The notes below the pieces were generated by a model that was not told where the DNA came from, made no database searches, and saw only the letters and a list, made by a program, of their open reading frames with translations. A stretch of DNA of 35,413 nucleotides. It comes from Cyanobacteria bacterium M_surface_10_m2_119. GTDB lineage: Bacteria; Cyanobacteriota; Cyanobacteriia; PCC-6307; Cyanobiaceae. The stretch covers positions 1 to 35,413 of the forward strand of contig VGPU01000023.1 in NCBI GenBank assembly GCA_016882525.1. The letters run 5' to 3'. The translations under genes were made by a program, and so were the position numbers. Below, piece after piece: positions 1 to 7,935 of the stretch (the stretch's first letter is position 1; each line of letters opens with the position of its first letter).

Positions 1-539
1 GGTTCCAGGCCCACCTCTGTTGTTTGCTCGGTAGCGGCGCTGTTGCGCTGAAGTGCCGGCATGTGGCGAGCTGACGTGGGAGCGGTTGAGCTGGTGACCT
101 CCCGCTGCTGCTTGTCGTAGAGCGCCAGCCCAAACGGATTGCCGAAGGTCATCAGCGCCCGCTTCATGGCGTCGGTCTCGGCCTCCTTGAGGGCGGACTC
201 GTGGGCCTGGCCCAGGTCGGCGTCGATGCCGTGGCCAGCGCCGCTGCCCTCGCGGATGACATCGCCGACGCGGATGCGCACCCGGGCGGTGTAGGTGACA
301 CCCCAGCCTGCGCGGTTGCCGCTGCCCAGGGTGCGTTCGCGTTCAGAGACGCACTGCACGGCGATGGTTTCGCGCTGCCAGCCGTCGAAGCCAAAGATGC
401 GGTTGGCTTCGGCGATGGCTTGCCAACCCTCCAGGTAGGCCAGGGACCGCCCGGCCTGGCTGCGGGTCTGGACCTTGGCGCGATCGAGTGGAGCGGAAAG
501 GGCAGCGATCTGTTCAGGGAAGAAGACAGCGGTGGCCAT
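1..539 (-). CDS. Rad52-family single-strand annealing protein (partial, C-terminus beyond window)
   Basis: The minus-strand frame stays open from an ATG at 539 to the left edge, giving about 179 residues. Residues about 10-50 carry the Rad52/Rad22 signature: an LSAPLD start, then RSQAGRSLAYLEGW, IAEANRIFGFDGW and a basic/acidic strand region. The later stretch HESALKEAETDAMKRALMTFGNPFGLALYDK matches the conserved 'ETDA.KRAL..FG...G..LY' helix of the family in spacing and residues. Such proteins anneal complementary single strands during recombination and are typical of phages and plasmids. It is the third gene of an operon after the SLOG and Gp157-like genes, a neighbourhood common in phage recombination modules. 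No strong ribosome binding site is visible. The family call is confident; the element's identity is inferred. Confidence 0.85.
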   Translation of the reverse strand, partial: MATAVFFPEQIAALSAPLDRAKVQTRSQAGRSLAYLEGWQAIAEANRIFGFDGWQRETIAVQCVSERERTLGSGNRAGWGVTYTARVRIRVGDVIREGSGAGHGIDADLGQAHESALKEAETDAMKRALMTFGNPFGLALYDKQQREVTSSTAPTSARHMPALQRNSAATEQTTEVGLE

Positions 540-628
540 GAAAATGCTGCGATGTGAGAAGGGATTTGGGTGGAAGGGGTGTGGGCCCGTACCTGAAACG
601 GACCCACGTGAAAGGGGGCTCGGCCCCC

Positions 629-1282
629 TCAGTGGATGCGCCAGGAGCGGCGGGATAGAAGCTGGGCGCCGGTGATCTGGCGGCCGGCTTTGAGGGCCTC
701 TTTGATGGCAGTGTTATCGGGCTTGCTGGTGGTGGTGACGGTGAGCCACTCGGAATCGAGGGCCTGTTCGTCGTCGATCACGACAGCCGAAGACCTGCGG
801 CTGCTGAGCTCGTGATTCGGGAAGGAGAAGCGGGTAGCGGCTGGCTGCAGCTGGGTGATGACAAACACCAGCGATTCCTCCAGGGCATCGGCCCGACTGG
901 CATCAGAGCGGGCCAGATCGGTGAGCCGCTTGGCCTGCTGCTGGCGGTAGGCCGCCTGGCCGCGCAGATGCTCGATCACCCAACAGGTGGCATCGGCCTT
1001 GGCGGCCAGGGCCACTTTGTTGCCCTCTTCTGCCAGGAGTGCCGCCTCCAGCTCAGCCAGAGCTGAAGCCCGCTGTTCGGGGTCATCGGTTTCCAGCTGC
1101 TCGGCCAGCTGGCCGATGGCGGTGGTGAGCTCCTGGGCCTCGATGCCCAGCTGCCAGAGAGAGCCAGATCGCTGGAGTGAGCAGGCCAGACCTGCCGCTG
1201 ATGGAGCCGATTGAACGGCTGCAGTCGCACCGTGAGGTGCGCTTGGCAGCGCGGAGGCGGGGATGGGGGTGAGAACAGCCAT
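629..1282 (-). CDS. Siphovirus Gp157-like protein
   Basis: The protein has about 217 residues from the ATG at 1282; a GTG at 1336 would add 18 poorly conserved residues. The middle is helical and rich in Ala, Glu and Gln. The C-terminus has the family's diagnostic block: SSAVVIDDEQALDSEWL, then KPDNTAIKEALKAGRQITGAQL and a terminal SWRIH. This matches Gp157 proteins ('VVIDDE..LP.E.., P DK.AIKEALK.G..V.GA.L....LRI'). The biochemical role is not settled; the family sits beside annealing proteins (Rad52, Erf, RecT) in phages and was first linked to phage resistance in streptococci. Here it lies 89 bp upstream of the Rad52-like gene on the same strand, which supports a shared recombination role. 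Confidence 0.8.
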   Translation of the reverse strand: MAVLTPIPASALPSAPHGATAAVQSAPSAAGLACSLQRSGSLWQLGIEAQELTTAIGQLAEQLETDDPEQRASALAELEAALLAEEGNKVALAAKADATCWVIEHLRGQAAYRQQQAKRLTDLARSDASRADALEESLVFVITQLQPAATRFSFPNHELSSRRSSAVVIDDEQALDSEWLTVTTTSKPDNTAIKEALKAGRQITGAQLLSRRSWRIH

Positions 1283-1342
1283 GAGGGTGTGGGGGAATGA
1301 ACGGATCGGAAACAGAACGGAGCGCCGATGGCGCACAAGGCT

Positions 1343-1837
1343 TCAGGAGCGGGCGGAGACAGGAACAGCCCAGAGCCCTGCCGAGGGACTGACCTGGGCC
1401 ACCGAGATCGGGACCGGAGATCGGGCGGCCATGCGGCGGGCTTGCTGCACAAGCGAGGCGGTGCCTGCTCCACCGGGGAAGGCCACGACCAGCACCGAGG
1501 CGATCGAGCCAGGGGAGGTGTGAGCCTCCGCCCGGGCAATGGCCTGCTGAAGCAGCTCCCGATTGCGGATTGGCCCGGCGGCCCGGCCGCGGCGCTCCCA
1601 CTGGGCCGGCATCACCAGTGACGACCAGCCCAGCTGATGGGCCGCTCGGCCGATGGCGGCATCGGCGCCGCGGGCACCGCCATGGAGCAGCAGGTGCACC
1701 AGCCGGCCGCCGCTACGGGCGAGCAGCTCAGCGGCGACCCGCTGATGCGGCCAGGCCAGATCGCGGCCGCCACCAGCCGCAATCAAAAGTGAATGAGCAG
1801 AGCCCGCATGTGGCTCGAGCAAATGACAGATAGCCAT
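1343..1837 (-). CDS. SLOG/DUF2493 family nucleotide-binding protein
   Basis: The protein has about 164 residues from the ATG at 1837; a TTG at 1861 is the longer alternative. A short N-terminus leads into GGGRDLAW, then LVHLLLHGGARGADAAIG, PAQWERRGRAAGPIRNRELL and VVAFPGGAGTASLV. These are the Rossmann-like nucleotide-binding motifs of the DUF2493/YspA branch of the SLOG superfamily (LOG/DprA-like fold). The family is expected to bind a nucleotide-derived ligand and is frequent in phages, plasmids and conflict systems; the ligand is unknown. It is first in the minus-strand operon with the Gp157-like and Rad52-like genes, 60 bp before the Gp157-like ATG. The motif call is strong; the function stays open. 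Confidence 0.75.
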   Translation of the reverse strand: MAICHLLEPHAGSAHSLLIAAGGGRDLAWPHQRVAAELLARSGGRLVHLLLHGGARGADAAIGRAAHQLGWSSLVMPAQWERRGRAAGPIRNRELLQQAIARAEAHTSPGSIASVLVVAFPGGAGTASLVQQARRMAARSPVPISVAQVSPSAGLWAVPVSARS

Positions 1838-2533
1838 GGAATCAGCTGCCAAAAGTGACAACTGATCGGGGCATCACAACCGCTCAGAGATACAGGGCAG
1901 AGATGGCGAGATCAGGGGTTGAAGTTGCCGCAGGCGATGGACTCGGGGCCTTTGGCGCAACCCTTATTCTACCAGTACAGATGCACTCTGGAGGCGGCAG
2001 AACCACTGCAATGCAATGGATCTACGAAAAGCTGAGCTCCATAGCGGAGCCTCGGCTCGCTGAGAATCAAGACCATCAGATCTGGGCCGAATCACCCCCC
2101 CGCCGCGCAGCTGCGAGAGAAACGCTGGGGCACCTATGGCAGCCACCGCCGGTGACCAGCCCGAAGGCCACCGCAGCCGCGGGAGAGCAGCTGAGCCCAC
2201 CACCCCACACCGGCCCCAGAGCGGAGGGCGGCGGCGGCTGGCCGATGCACGCCACGGCACAGCCGTGGCACGCTGAAGGACGGCCGTTGCCGAACGGAGC
2301 CCTGTCGGTGCCCGCAGAACTTGTGGCACGGCTGACATCGGCAAGCCCGACGCTGTGCAGAAGAGCGATCAAAGCGATTGGCGATTTGGCGCCGCACCAC
2401 GAAAGGTGCACTTCCGCGGGAACCTTGATCAAGCCTTCGCCTTGCTCAAGGAACCGGCCCTTCCATTGAATAAGGGGGAGGGGGCGTGAGCGCATCCAGC
2501 GCAGCCCTCTAGCTCCGCCGCAGCCTCCGGGGC

Positions 2534-2547
2534 GCATGCGCGCATGC
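2534..2547. repeat. 14-bp perfect palindrome
   Basis: GCATGCGCGCATGC reads the same on both strands. It lies about 190 bp inside the element from the tRNA fragment. It could be a protein-binding site; its function is unknown. Confidence 0.6.
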
Positions 2548-2564
2548 CTCTCCAACCCCCTCTA

Positions 2565-2595
2565 TCGAGCAGCTGCCCCGGAAGCAGCTGCTCGA
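2565..2595. repeat. 12-bp perfect inverted repeat
   Basis: The arms TCGAGCAGCTGC (2565-2576) and GCAGCTGCTCGA (2584-2595) flank a 7-nt loop. No T-run follows on either strand, so a simple intrinsic terminator is unlikely. Its place near the attachment site suggests a role in the element's ends, but this is inference. Confidence 0.6.
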
Positions 2596-2641
2596 AGTCC
2601 AGAGATTCCCCAGGCGCCCGGAGCGCGTGAAACCAGGAAAA

Positions 2642-2662
2642 CTTCTCACATACCTTCTCACA
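2642..2662. repeat. Direct repeat CTTCTCACA x2, 12-bp period
   Basis: Two copies of CTTCTCACA start at 2642 and 2654, about one helical turn apart. Short direct repeats beside an attachment core are what integrase arm-type sites look like. No binding data can be read from sequence alone. Confidence 0.5.
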
Positions 2663-2699
2663 CCCAAAGCACTAGAGCCACACTTGCCAGATGCGGCAT

Positions 2700-2717
2700 G
2701 GGATTACAGGGATTACA
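2700..2717. repeat. Tandem direct repeat GGGATTACA x2
   Basis: Two head-to-tail 9-bp copies sit immediately before the tRNA-Arg 3' fragment. They are candidates for integrase or excisionase binding sites next to the crossover core. Confidence 0.5.
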
Positions 2718-2724
2718 CCCTGAG

Positions 2725-2767
2725 TTTTCTAAGCAGCCGGTCGATGGTTCGAATCCATCAGGGGGCG
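2725..2767 (+). other. 3' half of tRNA-Arg(UCU): attachment-site remnant
   Basis: From 2726 the sequence reads as an anticodon loop with TCT at 2728-2730 and purine 37 at 2731. A 5-nt variable loop, a perfect T-arm (GATGG, TTCGAAT, CCATC at 2743-2759), a 7-nt acceptor strand AGGGGGC (2760-2766) and discriminator G (2767) follow. No matching 5' acceptor strand (GCCCCCT) or D-arm precedes it, so it is not a full tRNA. The bases 5' of the loop do not pair with the anticodon stem. This is the displaced 3' end left when a tyrosine-integrase element inserts at the anticodon loop. The orientation predicts an intact tRNA-Arg(UCU) to the left of the window, at the element's far end. Confidence 0.85.
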
Positions 2768-3552
2768 TTGAGTGAGGGCCGAGCATCCACCCGAGCTGCC
2801 AGGGCGTCGAGCACCTGGCCGAGCAGGAGCTGGCTGCGGCGCTGGATCAGGGGGCCCCAGCTGTCGAGATCCTTGAGCAGTCGGCTCACGCCACCGGCAC
2901 CATGCGCCCGCTGCACAAACTCCGGCACGGCCTCCACCCACGCGCGGGCCAGGGCGGGGGTGATCTCGGCGTGGAACTGGATCCCCCATGCCGCGGGGCC
3001 CAGCCGGAAGACCTGCTCCCGCCAGGCCAGGGAAGAGGCCAGCAGGGTGGCCTGGGGCGGCAACCGGCAACGATCGCCATGCCAGAAAAAGACCGGCTCG
3101 CAGGCGTTGAGACCCGCCAAGGCAGGCTCCTGCTGCGCAGCGGGGAGCCATTGCACTGCCCCACACCCCACCTCAGGCAAGGCCTGGGGGGGATGTCCCT
3201 GCAGGAGGGGCTCCACCGTGCCACCGGCAGCGTGGACCAGCATCTGCGCCCCCAGGCAGAGACCCAGCACCGGGTCGCCTGCCTCCAGCCGCGCCTGGAT
3301 CAGCGCCAACTCATCGCGCATCCAAGGGCAGGCGGGCTGATCCCGATCACCCACGCCCATCGTGCCGCCCAGCACCACCAGGATCTGACCGGGCTGTCGG
3401 AGCGGCGGCAGCGGATCCCCGCGGTCGAGGCGGCAGAGCGACCAGCTCCAACCGCGCTCAGAAACCAGGGCGGGCAAGGCACCAGGCCCCACCAGCTCCT
3501 GGTGCTGGAGTGCCATCACCTCCGGCGTCGGGCACCCGTGGGAGCGCACCAT
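2758..3552 (-). CDS. Class I glutamine amidotransferase (GMP synthase-like)
   Basis: The 264-residue protein has the class I GATase core: LVVLGGTMGVGD near residue 58, the nucleophile elbow GLCLGAQ with Cys99, and GIQFHAEI with His194 and Glu196. The full Cys-His-Glu triad is therefore present and the enzyme should release ammonia from glutamine or hydrolyse a related gamma-glutamyl substrate. No synthetase domain is fused, so the acceptor is unknown. ATG 3552 has a GAGGG eight bases upstream; an ATG at 3516 (MALQHQELVG) is an alternative. It follows the beta-rich gene by 11 bp and is probably co-transcribed. Its stop codon lies inside the tRNA-Arg fragment, so in the uninterrupted chromosome this gene converged on the tRNA gene. 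Confidence 0.85.
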   Translation of the reverse strand: MVRSHGCPTPEVMALQHQELVGPGALPALVSERGWSWSLCRLDRGDPLPPLRQPGQILVVLGGTMGVGDRDQPACPWMRDELALIQARLEAGDPVLGLCLGAQMLVHAAGGTVEPLLQGHPPQALPEVGCGAVQWLPAAQQEPALAGLNACEPVFFWHGDRCRLPPQATLLASSLAWREQVFRLGPAAWGIQFHAEITPALARAWVEAVPEFVQRAHGAGGVSRLLKDLDSWGPLIQRRSQLLLGQVLDALAARVDARPSLNAP

Positions 3553-3563
3553 CCGCGCATCCC

Positions 3564-4808
3564 TCAGAGCCCCAGGCCGGGATCGAGCCAGTCACCCTTG
3601 AAGACATAACCGGCCTGGCGCACACCGCCGTTGGACTTCGGATAGTTGGCAAAGCCGACAACGGTGTTGCCATACAAGGAATTCCCCGTGGTGAGCACGC
3701 TCTCGGTCTTGGTTCCGTCCTCGCGCACATCCAGCGTCTGCCAGCGGGCTTCATCGCGAAATCCCCCTGACCTGCGGCGCTTCACCATCACCACGGAAGC
3801 CTGGCTGAGGTCATCGTCATCATTGAGCGAAACCGACGTAGCCGGCATCCAATAACGCCCCCTGCCATCGCGGTAAATGCCCTCGAAATGCGTCACCAGA
3901 TCGGTGCGCTTGCGGTTGTTGTATGTGAACTGGGTGTAGTTGGAAAACGTGCCGGTCACGCTGTCGTAATCGATGAGGTAGCCGGCCCCTGCCTGCACCC
4001 CATCCCCGGACTGGAGCACCTTGCCAGCCCCTCCGGCAATCGTGTAGCTGCCGTTGCCGTTGTACCAGATGCCGTAGGCCGTATGGGTGATCAGGTCTCG
4101 ATCATCCTGATCATCACTGGGGAACGCAATGCGCTTCTGCTTGCCGGTGGCGAGGCTCACCAGGAATGCCGTGGACTTCAGACTGAAATAACCGGTCCTG
4201 CCGTCCACATCGGCAAGATCCGTATTGCCTACCGCGAGCCCTCCGTCCACGGAGTGAACAAAGGTGTACGTACCGCCCACCTTGTCGCCATCCTGATCCA
4301 CCACCTTGCCCTGCACCTTGCGGAAGCCACGCTTGGTGGAACCATCAAGAGCACCGGTGTAGGCAAAGCCCACGATGCTGGGATTGTCAGGCGTTGGGGT
4401 CTTGCGCCCCAGATTCCTGGTGTAGGCACCGACGTAGTTGACGAGCCCACCACCCAGATTGTCGGGGCCATAGACGCTGGTACCCGCCGCCCCATAGGAG
4501 CCGGGAACGGCGATCTCATACCAGTCACCAGAGCCGTTGCTGTTGTTGGCGGCGGAATTTGTCGAGCGATCCAGCGGCCCGAGATAGGAGAGGCCAAGGG
4601 GCTTGGGCCCCGGCGAATCATTGGCGCCCACCAGCAGGAACGTGCCCGGCTGATCACCCGCCTTGAGGCCCTGCAGATAGGTGACGGCCCGATCACCGGC
4701 GAAGGCATTGTATTGAAAGGGGGAAATCGTGCGTCCCTTGGACGCACCCTCCCGGGCCAGCCTCGACGACGCGATCGGTTCGAGATCTAGCACGTCGTAG
4801 AGATGCAT
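3564..4808 (-). CDS. Unrecognised beta-rich repeat protein
   Basis: I do not recognise this 414-residue protein. It is rich in Gly, Asn, Asp, Thr and Tyr, with many short predicted beta strands separated by turns and poly-Asp patches (DDQDDRD, NDDDD). Related phrases recur along it (NPSIVGFAYTGALDGST, NTVVGFANYP, NNLGGG-like turns), suggesting a propeller or repeated beta fold. There is no N-terminal signal peptide or membrane segment; the start reads MHLYDVLDLEPI. ATG 4808 is preferred over a TTG at 4817. It lies 11 bp before the glutamine amidotransferase gene, so both may share a transcript. It could be a surface protein exported by a signal-peptide-independent route, but this is a guess. 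Confidence 0.7.
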   Translation of the reverse strand: MHLYDVLDLEPIASSRLAREGASKGRTISPFQYNAFAGDRAVTYLQGLKAGDQPGTFLLVGANDSPGPKPLGLSYLGPLDRSTNSAANNSNGSGDWYEIAVPGSYGAAGTSVYGPDNLGGGLVNYVGAYTRNLGRKTPTPDNPSIVGFAYTGALDGSTKRGFRKVQGKVVDQDGDKVGGTYTFVHSVDGGLAVGNTDLADVDGRTGYFSLKSTAFLVSLATGKQKRIAFPSDDQDDRDLITHTAYGIWYNGNGSYTIAGGAGKVLQSGDGVQAGAGYLIDYDSVTGTFSNYTQFTYNNRKRTDLVTHFEGIYRDGRGRYWMPATSVSLNDDDDLSQASVVMVKRRRSGGFRDEARWQTLDVREDGTKTESVLTTGNSLYGNTVVGFANYPKSNGGVRQAGYVFKGDWLDPGLGL

Positions 4809-4902
4809 TGACCCCAAAGCTAGAGAGGCTTACAAAATATCCTGCCGCGCTGAAACCAAACGTCAATCAACCGCATCTGCATGGTTTCGTTGACGTTCAA
4901 GG

Positions 4903-7698
4903 TCAGCCCGGGATGGCGCCACGTCCCCGAAACCAGCGCTTGCGGGTGTCATCCACCAGCACGATCAGCAGGGGAGCCAGCACCATCCAGCCCAGCCAGC
5001 CAGAAGGGAAGGGCGCCAGCTCCATCAAGGCGGCCAGGGGAGGCACCAGCACCAGAGCAACGGTGAGGCAGGTTTCCCAGGCGATTCCCAGCAGCAACAG
5101 GGGATTGGCCAGGAGCCCTGCCACGCCTGAAGCCGCCAGCACGGGCCGGGTGGTGCTGCGGCAGGCCAACAGCACGCCGAACTGCCCAAACACGATGGTG
5201 GTGAAGGCCGCCGCCGAGGCCTGGTGCTGCATGGCCAGCACGCTGGCGGTGGCCGTGCCCTGCAACAGGCTGGGGGCCAGCTCCCGCAGGGCCGACCCGT
5301 CGATGCCCTGGGCCCGCCAGGCCAGCAGGTAGACCGCCATCGAACAGGCCGCTTCGGTGCCCCCCAGCACCCCGTAGGCCCGCGCCATCAACCGCCGGTC
5401 GAGCAGGGGTTGGTCCCGGCGGCGGGGCTGCCGGCGCATCACCCCGGGCTCGGGAGGTTCGGCCCCCAGGCCCAGGGCCGGCAGCAGGTCGGTGCCCAGG
5501 TCGACCGCCAGGATCTGCAGCACCGTGAGTGCAGCCGGGATGCGCAGGGCCACCATCGCCAGGAAGGGGGCGATCTCCGGCACATTCGAGGCCAGGATGT
5601 AGGTGATGAACTTGGCGATGTTCGCCACCACCGAGCGGCCGTAGCGCACCGCTTCAGCGATGGTGGCGAAGTTGTCGTCGAGCAGCACGATGTCGGCGGC
5701 TTCGCGGGCCACATCCGTGCCCACCTGGCCCATCGCCAGCCCCACATCCGCCGCCCGCAGGGCCGGGGCGTCGTTGACCCCATCCCCGGTGACGGCCACC
5801 ACCTCCCCCAGGGCGCGGTAGGCCTGCACCAGCCGTAGCTTCTGCTCCGGCGCCATGCGGGCAAACACCAGGCGGCGCCGGAACTTGAGCAGCTGGCGCA
5901 GCTGCACAGCGCTGAGGCGGTCGAGATGGCTGCCCTCGATCACCCGCACCGGATCGAGCTGGCCCGGCCCTCCGCCTGCGCCCTCCGGCTCGAGCAGGCC
6001 GATCTGCTGGGCGATGGCCTGGGCCGTGAGGCCATAGTCGCCGGTGACCATCGTCACCCGGATGCCCGCCTGGTGACACTGGCGGATGGCCTCGGGCACC
6101 TCGGGGCGCGGGGGGTCGTAGAGGCCCACCAGCCCGAGCAATTCCAGCTCGTTCTCCAGCTCTTCGGCCCGCAGCTCCTCATGCCGCGGCGCCGCGTCCG
6201 CCGCCGCCAGGGGGCGCTGGGCCACCGCCAGCACCCGGTAGCCCTGGCGAGCGAAGTGGTCGTTGGCCGCCAGGGCCTGGCCCCGCCGTTCCTCGTCGAG
6301 GGGCTGGCGGCCCAGGGCCGTGTGCACCGCCGTGCAGTGGCGGATCACCTCCACCGGGGCCCCCTTGGTGATCAGCAGCAGGCCGGCCTCCCCATCGCGC
6401 ACCACCACGCTCATGCGCCGGCGGTGGGAATCAAAGGGGAGTTCCCGCTGGCGGGGGTGCCGTTGCTGCAGCTGCTGGGGATCGAGCTCCCGCTCGAGGG
6501 CCGCCATCAGCAGGGCCGATTCGGTGGGGTCGCCGATGGTGCGCAGGCCGCCCCGGCCCCGCTCCAGATGGGCGTTGGAGCAGAGGCAGGCCTGCTCCAG
6601 GAGCAGGGCGTCGGCGCTGGAGGCATCGCCGGTGGGGAGATCCGGCAGCCAGGTGGCCTCCACCACCATGCGGTTGCAGGTGAGGGTGCCGGTCTTGTCG
6701 CTGCAGATCACACTCACCGAGCCCAGGGTCTCCACCGCCGAGAGCCGCCGCACCAGGGCCTGGCGGCGGGCCATGCGCCGCACCGTGATCGCAAGCACCA
6801 GGGTGACCGTGGGCAGCAGGCCCTCGGGCACGTTGGCCACCAGGATGCCCACCGCAAACACCAGGCTCTCCAGGGGCTCCATGCCCACGAACAGCCAGCT
6901 GAGGGTGAAGCTCAGCACCGCCATCGACAGGGCGATGGCGGTGATCGTGCGCACGATCCGCCCCACCTGCTGCTCGAGGGTGCTGGCCCCGCGGGCGGTG
7001 GCGGCGGTGAGACCGGCCACGTGGCCGAATTCCGTCTCGGCGCCGGTGGCGTACACCAAGGCCTCGCCACGACCACTGGCCACGGTGGTGCCGGCGAGCA
7101 CCAGGTTGGCCTGCTCGCGCATCGGCAGGCTGCCGCGCTCCGGCGGTATCGGCTGGGCATGCCGTGCCACCGGCAGGGATTCTCCGGTGAGCACGGCCAG
7201 GTCGAGGCTCAGGCCGGCGGCCTGCACCAGCCGGGCATCCGCCGGCACCTGATCCCCCTCCTCCAGAGCAATCCGATCGCCGGGCACGAGCTCGGTGGCC
7301 GCCAACTCCTGCAGCTGGCCATCGCGCCACACCCGTACCTGGCGAGGCAGGGCCTGCCGCAGCACCGCCAGGGTGCGCTCGGCCTGGAACTCCTGCCAGA
7401 ACGAAAACAGCCCGTTGATCAGCACCACCGCCCAGATCGCCCAACCCAGCTGCGGGGTGCCGGCGGCAAAGGCCAGCGCCCCCGCCACCCAGAGCAGCAG
7501 GGCCATGAAGTGCACCTGCTGATCCGCCAGGCGCAGCAGCAGGGAGCGACGGGGCAGGGCCGGCAGCTGGTTGGGACCCAAACGCTCCTGGCGGCGGCGG
7601 GCCTCCTCCCCGCTCAGGCCCTCAGCCGTCGTCTGCAGGGCGGCTTCCAGGGCCTCCCGGGAAAGCGACCACACCGGCTCGGCGGCTGACAGTTGCAT
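4903..7698 (-). CDS. P-type cation-transporting ATPase, Na+/K+-ATPase-like
   Basis: From ATG 7698 the protein has about 931 residues (upstream in-frame starts would add a poorly conserved leader). It has an N-terminal cation-ATPase domain, the actuator loop with TGES, VANVPEGLLPTVT in TM4, the phosphorylation site CSDKTGTLT with the Asp near residue 332, and the hinge GDGVNDAPAL near 636. Further on are SNVPE in TM5 and AVDLGTDLLPALGLGAE in TM6. The TM6 motif DLGTD.(L/V)PA resembles Na+,K+/H+,K+ pumps more than SERCA Ca2+ pumps, so export of Na+ or a similar cation, with possible K+ exchange, is the best guess. No beta subunit is seen nearby. The frame is unbroken. It is monocistronic or the first gene of its unit; no clear promoter was identified. 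Confidence 0.9.
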   Translation of the reverse strand: MQLSAAEPVWSLSREALEAALQTTAEGLSGEEARRRQERLGPNQLPALPRRSLLLRLADQQVHFMALLLWVAGALAFAAGTPQLGWAIWAVVLINGLFSFWQEFQAERTLAVLRQALPRQVRVWRDGQLQELAATELVPGDRIALEEGDQVPADARLVQAAGLSLDLAVLTGESLPVARHAQPIPPERGSLPMREQANLVLAGTTVASGRGEALVYATGAETEFGHVAGLTAATARGASTLEQQVGRIVRTITAIALSMAVLSFTLSWLFVGMEPLESLVFAVGILVANVPEGLLPTVTLVLAITVRRMARRQALVRRLSAVETLGSVSVICSDKTGTLTCNRMVVEATWLPDLPTGDASSADALLLEQACLCSNAHLERGRGGLRTIGDPTESALLMAALERELDPQQLQQRHPRQRELPFDSHRRRMSVVVRDGEAGLLLITKGAPVEVIRHCTAVHTALGRQPLDEERRGQALAANDHFARQGYRVLAVAQRPLAAADAAPRHEELRAEELENELELLGLVGLYDPPRPEVPEAIRQCHQAGIRVTMVTGDYGLTAQAIAQQIGLLEPEGAGGGPGQLDPVRVIEGSHLDRLSAVQLRQLLKFRRRLVFARMAPEQKLRLVQAYRALGEVVAVTGDGVNDAPALRAADVGLAMGQVGTDVAREAADIVLLDDNFATIAEAVRYGRSVVANIAKFITYILASNVPEIAPFLAMVALRIPAALTVLQILAVDLGTDLLPALGLGAEPPEPGVMRRQPRRRDQPLLDRRLMARAYGVLGGTEAACSMAVYLLAWRAQGIDGSALRELAPSLLQGTATASVLAMQHQASAAAFTTIVFGQFGVLLACRSTTRPVLAASGVAGLLANPLLLLGIAWETCLTVALVLVPPLAALMELAPFPSGWLGWMVLAPLLIVLVDDTRKRWFRGRGAIPG

Positions 7699-7935
7699 GG
7701 TGGGCGGGACATGGCGCCGCAGGCGGCCGGACGGTAGGCACGCCGGATGCGCACTGCCAGCGCTGGCCATGGCGAAACGAAACAGGGCGCCGCTGATCTG
7801 CAGCCGTGATGCAGATAGGACCGGTCGATCATTCCGCGCATCGGTACGGCTTGCGCCCATGCGTCAGAGCCGTCGTTGCGCGAGGCAACGATTCCAGCTC
7901 CAGTCATGGCACCGGCAGCCCGCGCCCTGGTCTCC

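Larger units (their letters stand above)
1862..2690. other. Gene-poor end of the mobile element
   Basis: No gene here can be supported with confidence. A plus-strand frame at 1855-2469 (204 codons) is the longest. Its last third contains a plausible helical segment (VPAELVARLTSASPTLCRR), but the rest has a composition typical of a chance frame in GC-rich DNA. The stretch upstream of 1837 must hold the promoter of the minus-strand SLOG-Gp157-Rad52 operon, but I see no convincing -35/-10 pair. The right end carries a palindrome, an inverted repeat and direct repeats, listed separately. Confidence 0.4.

Noticed and set aside
2076-2555. Minus-strand 159-codon frame in the gene-poor element end
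   Set aside because: Cys/Arg/Pro/Gly-rich, overlaps the palindrome, no motif and no ribosome binding site; probably chance.
2642-2717. The repeats near the tRNA remnant as a CRISPR array
   Set aside because: Only two copies each of 9 bp, with no regular spacers and no cas genes.
5926-7689. Long plus-strand open frame (587 codons) opposite the P-type ATPase gene
   Set aside because: Rich in His, Gln and Gly with no motifs; it is the antisense shadow of a clearly conserved ATPase and results from high GC at third positions.
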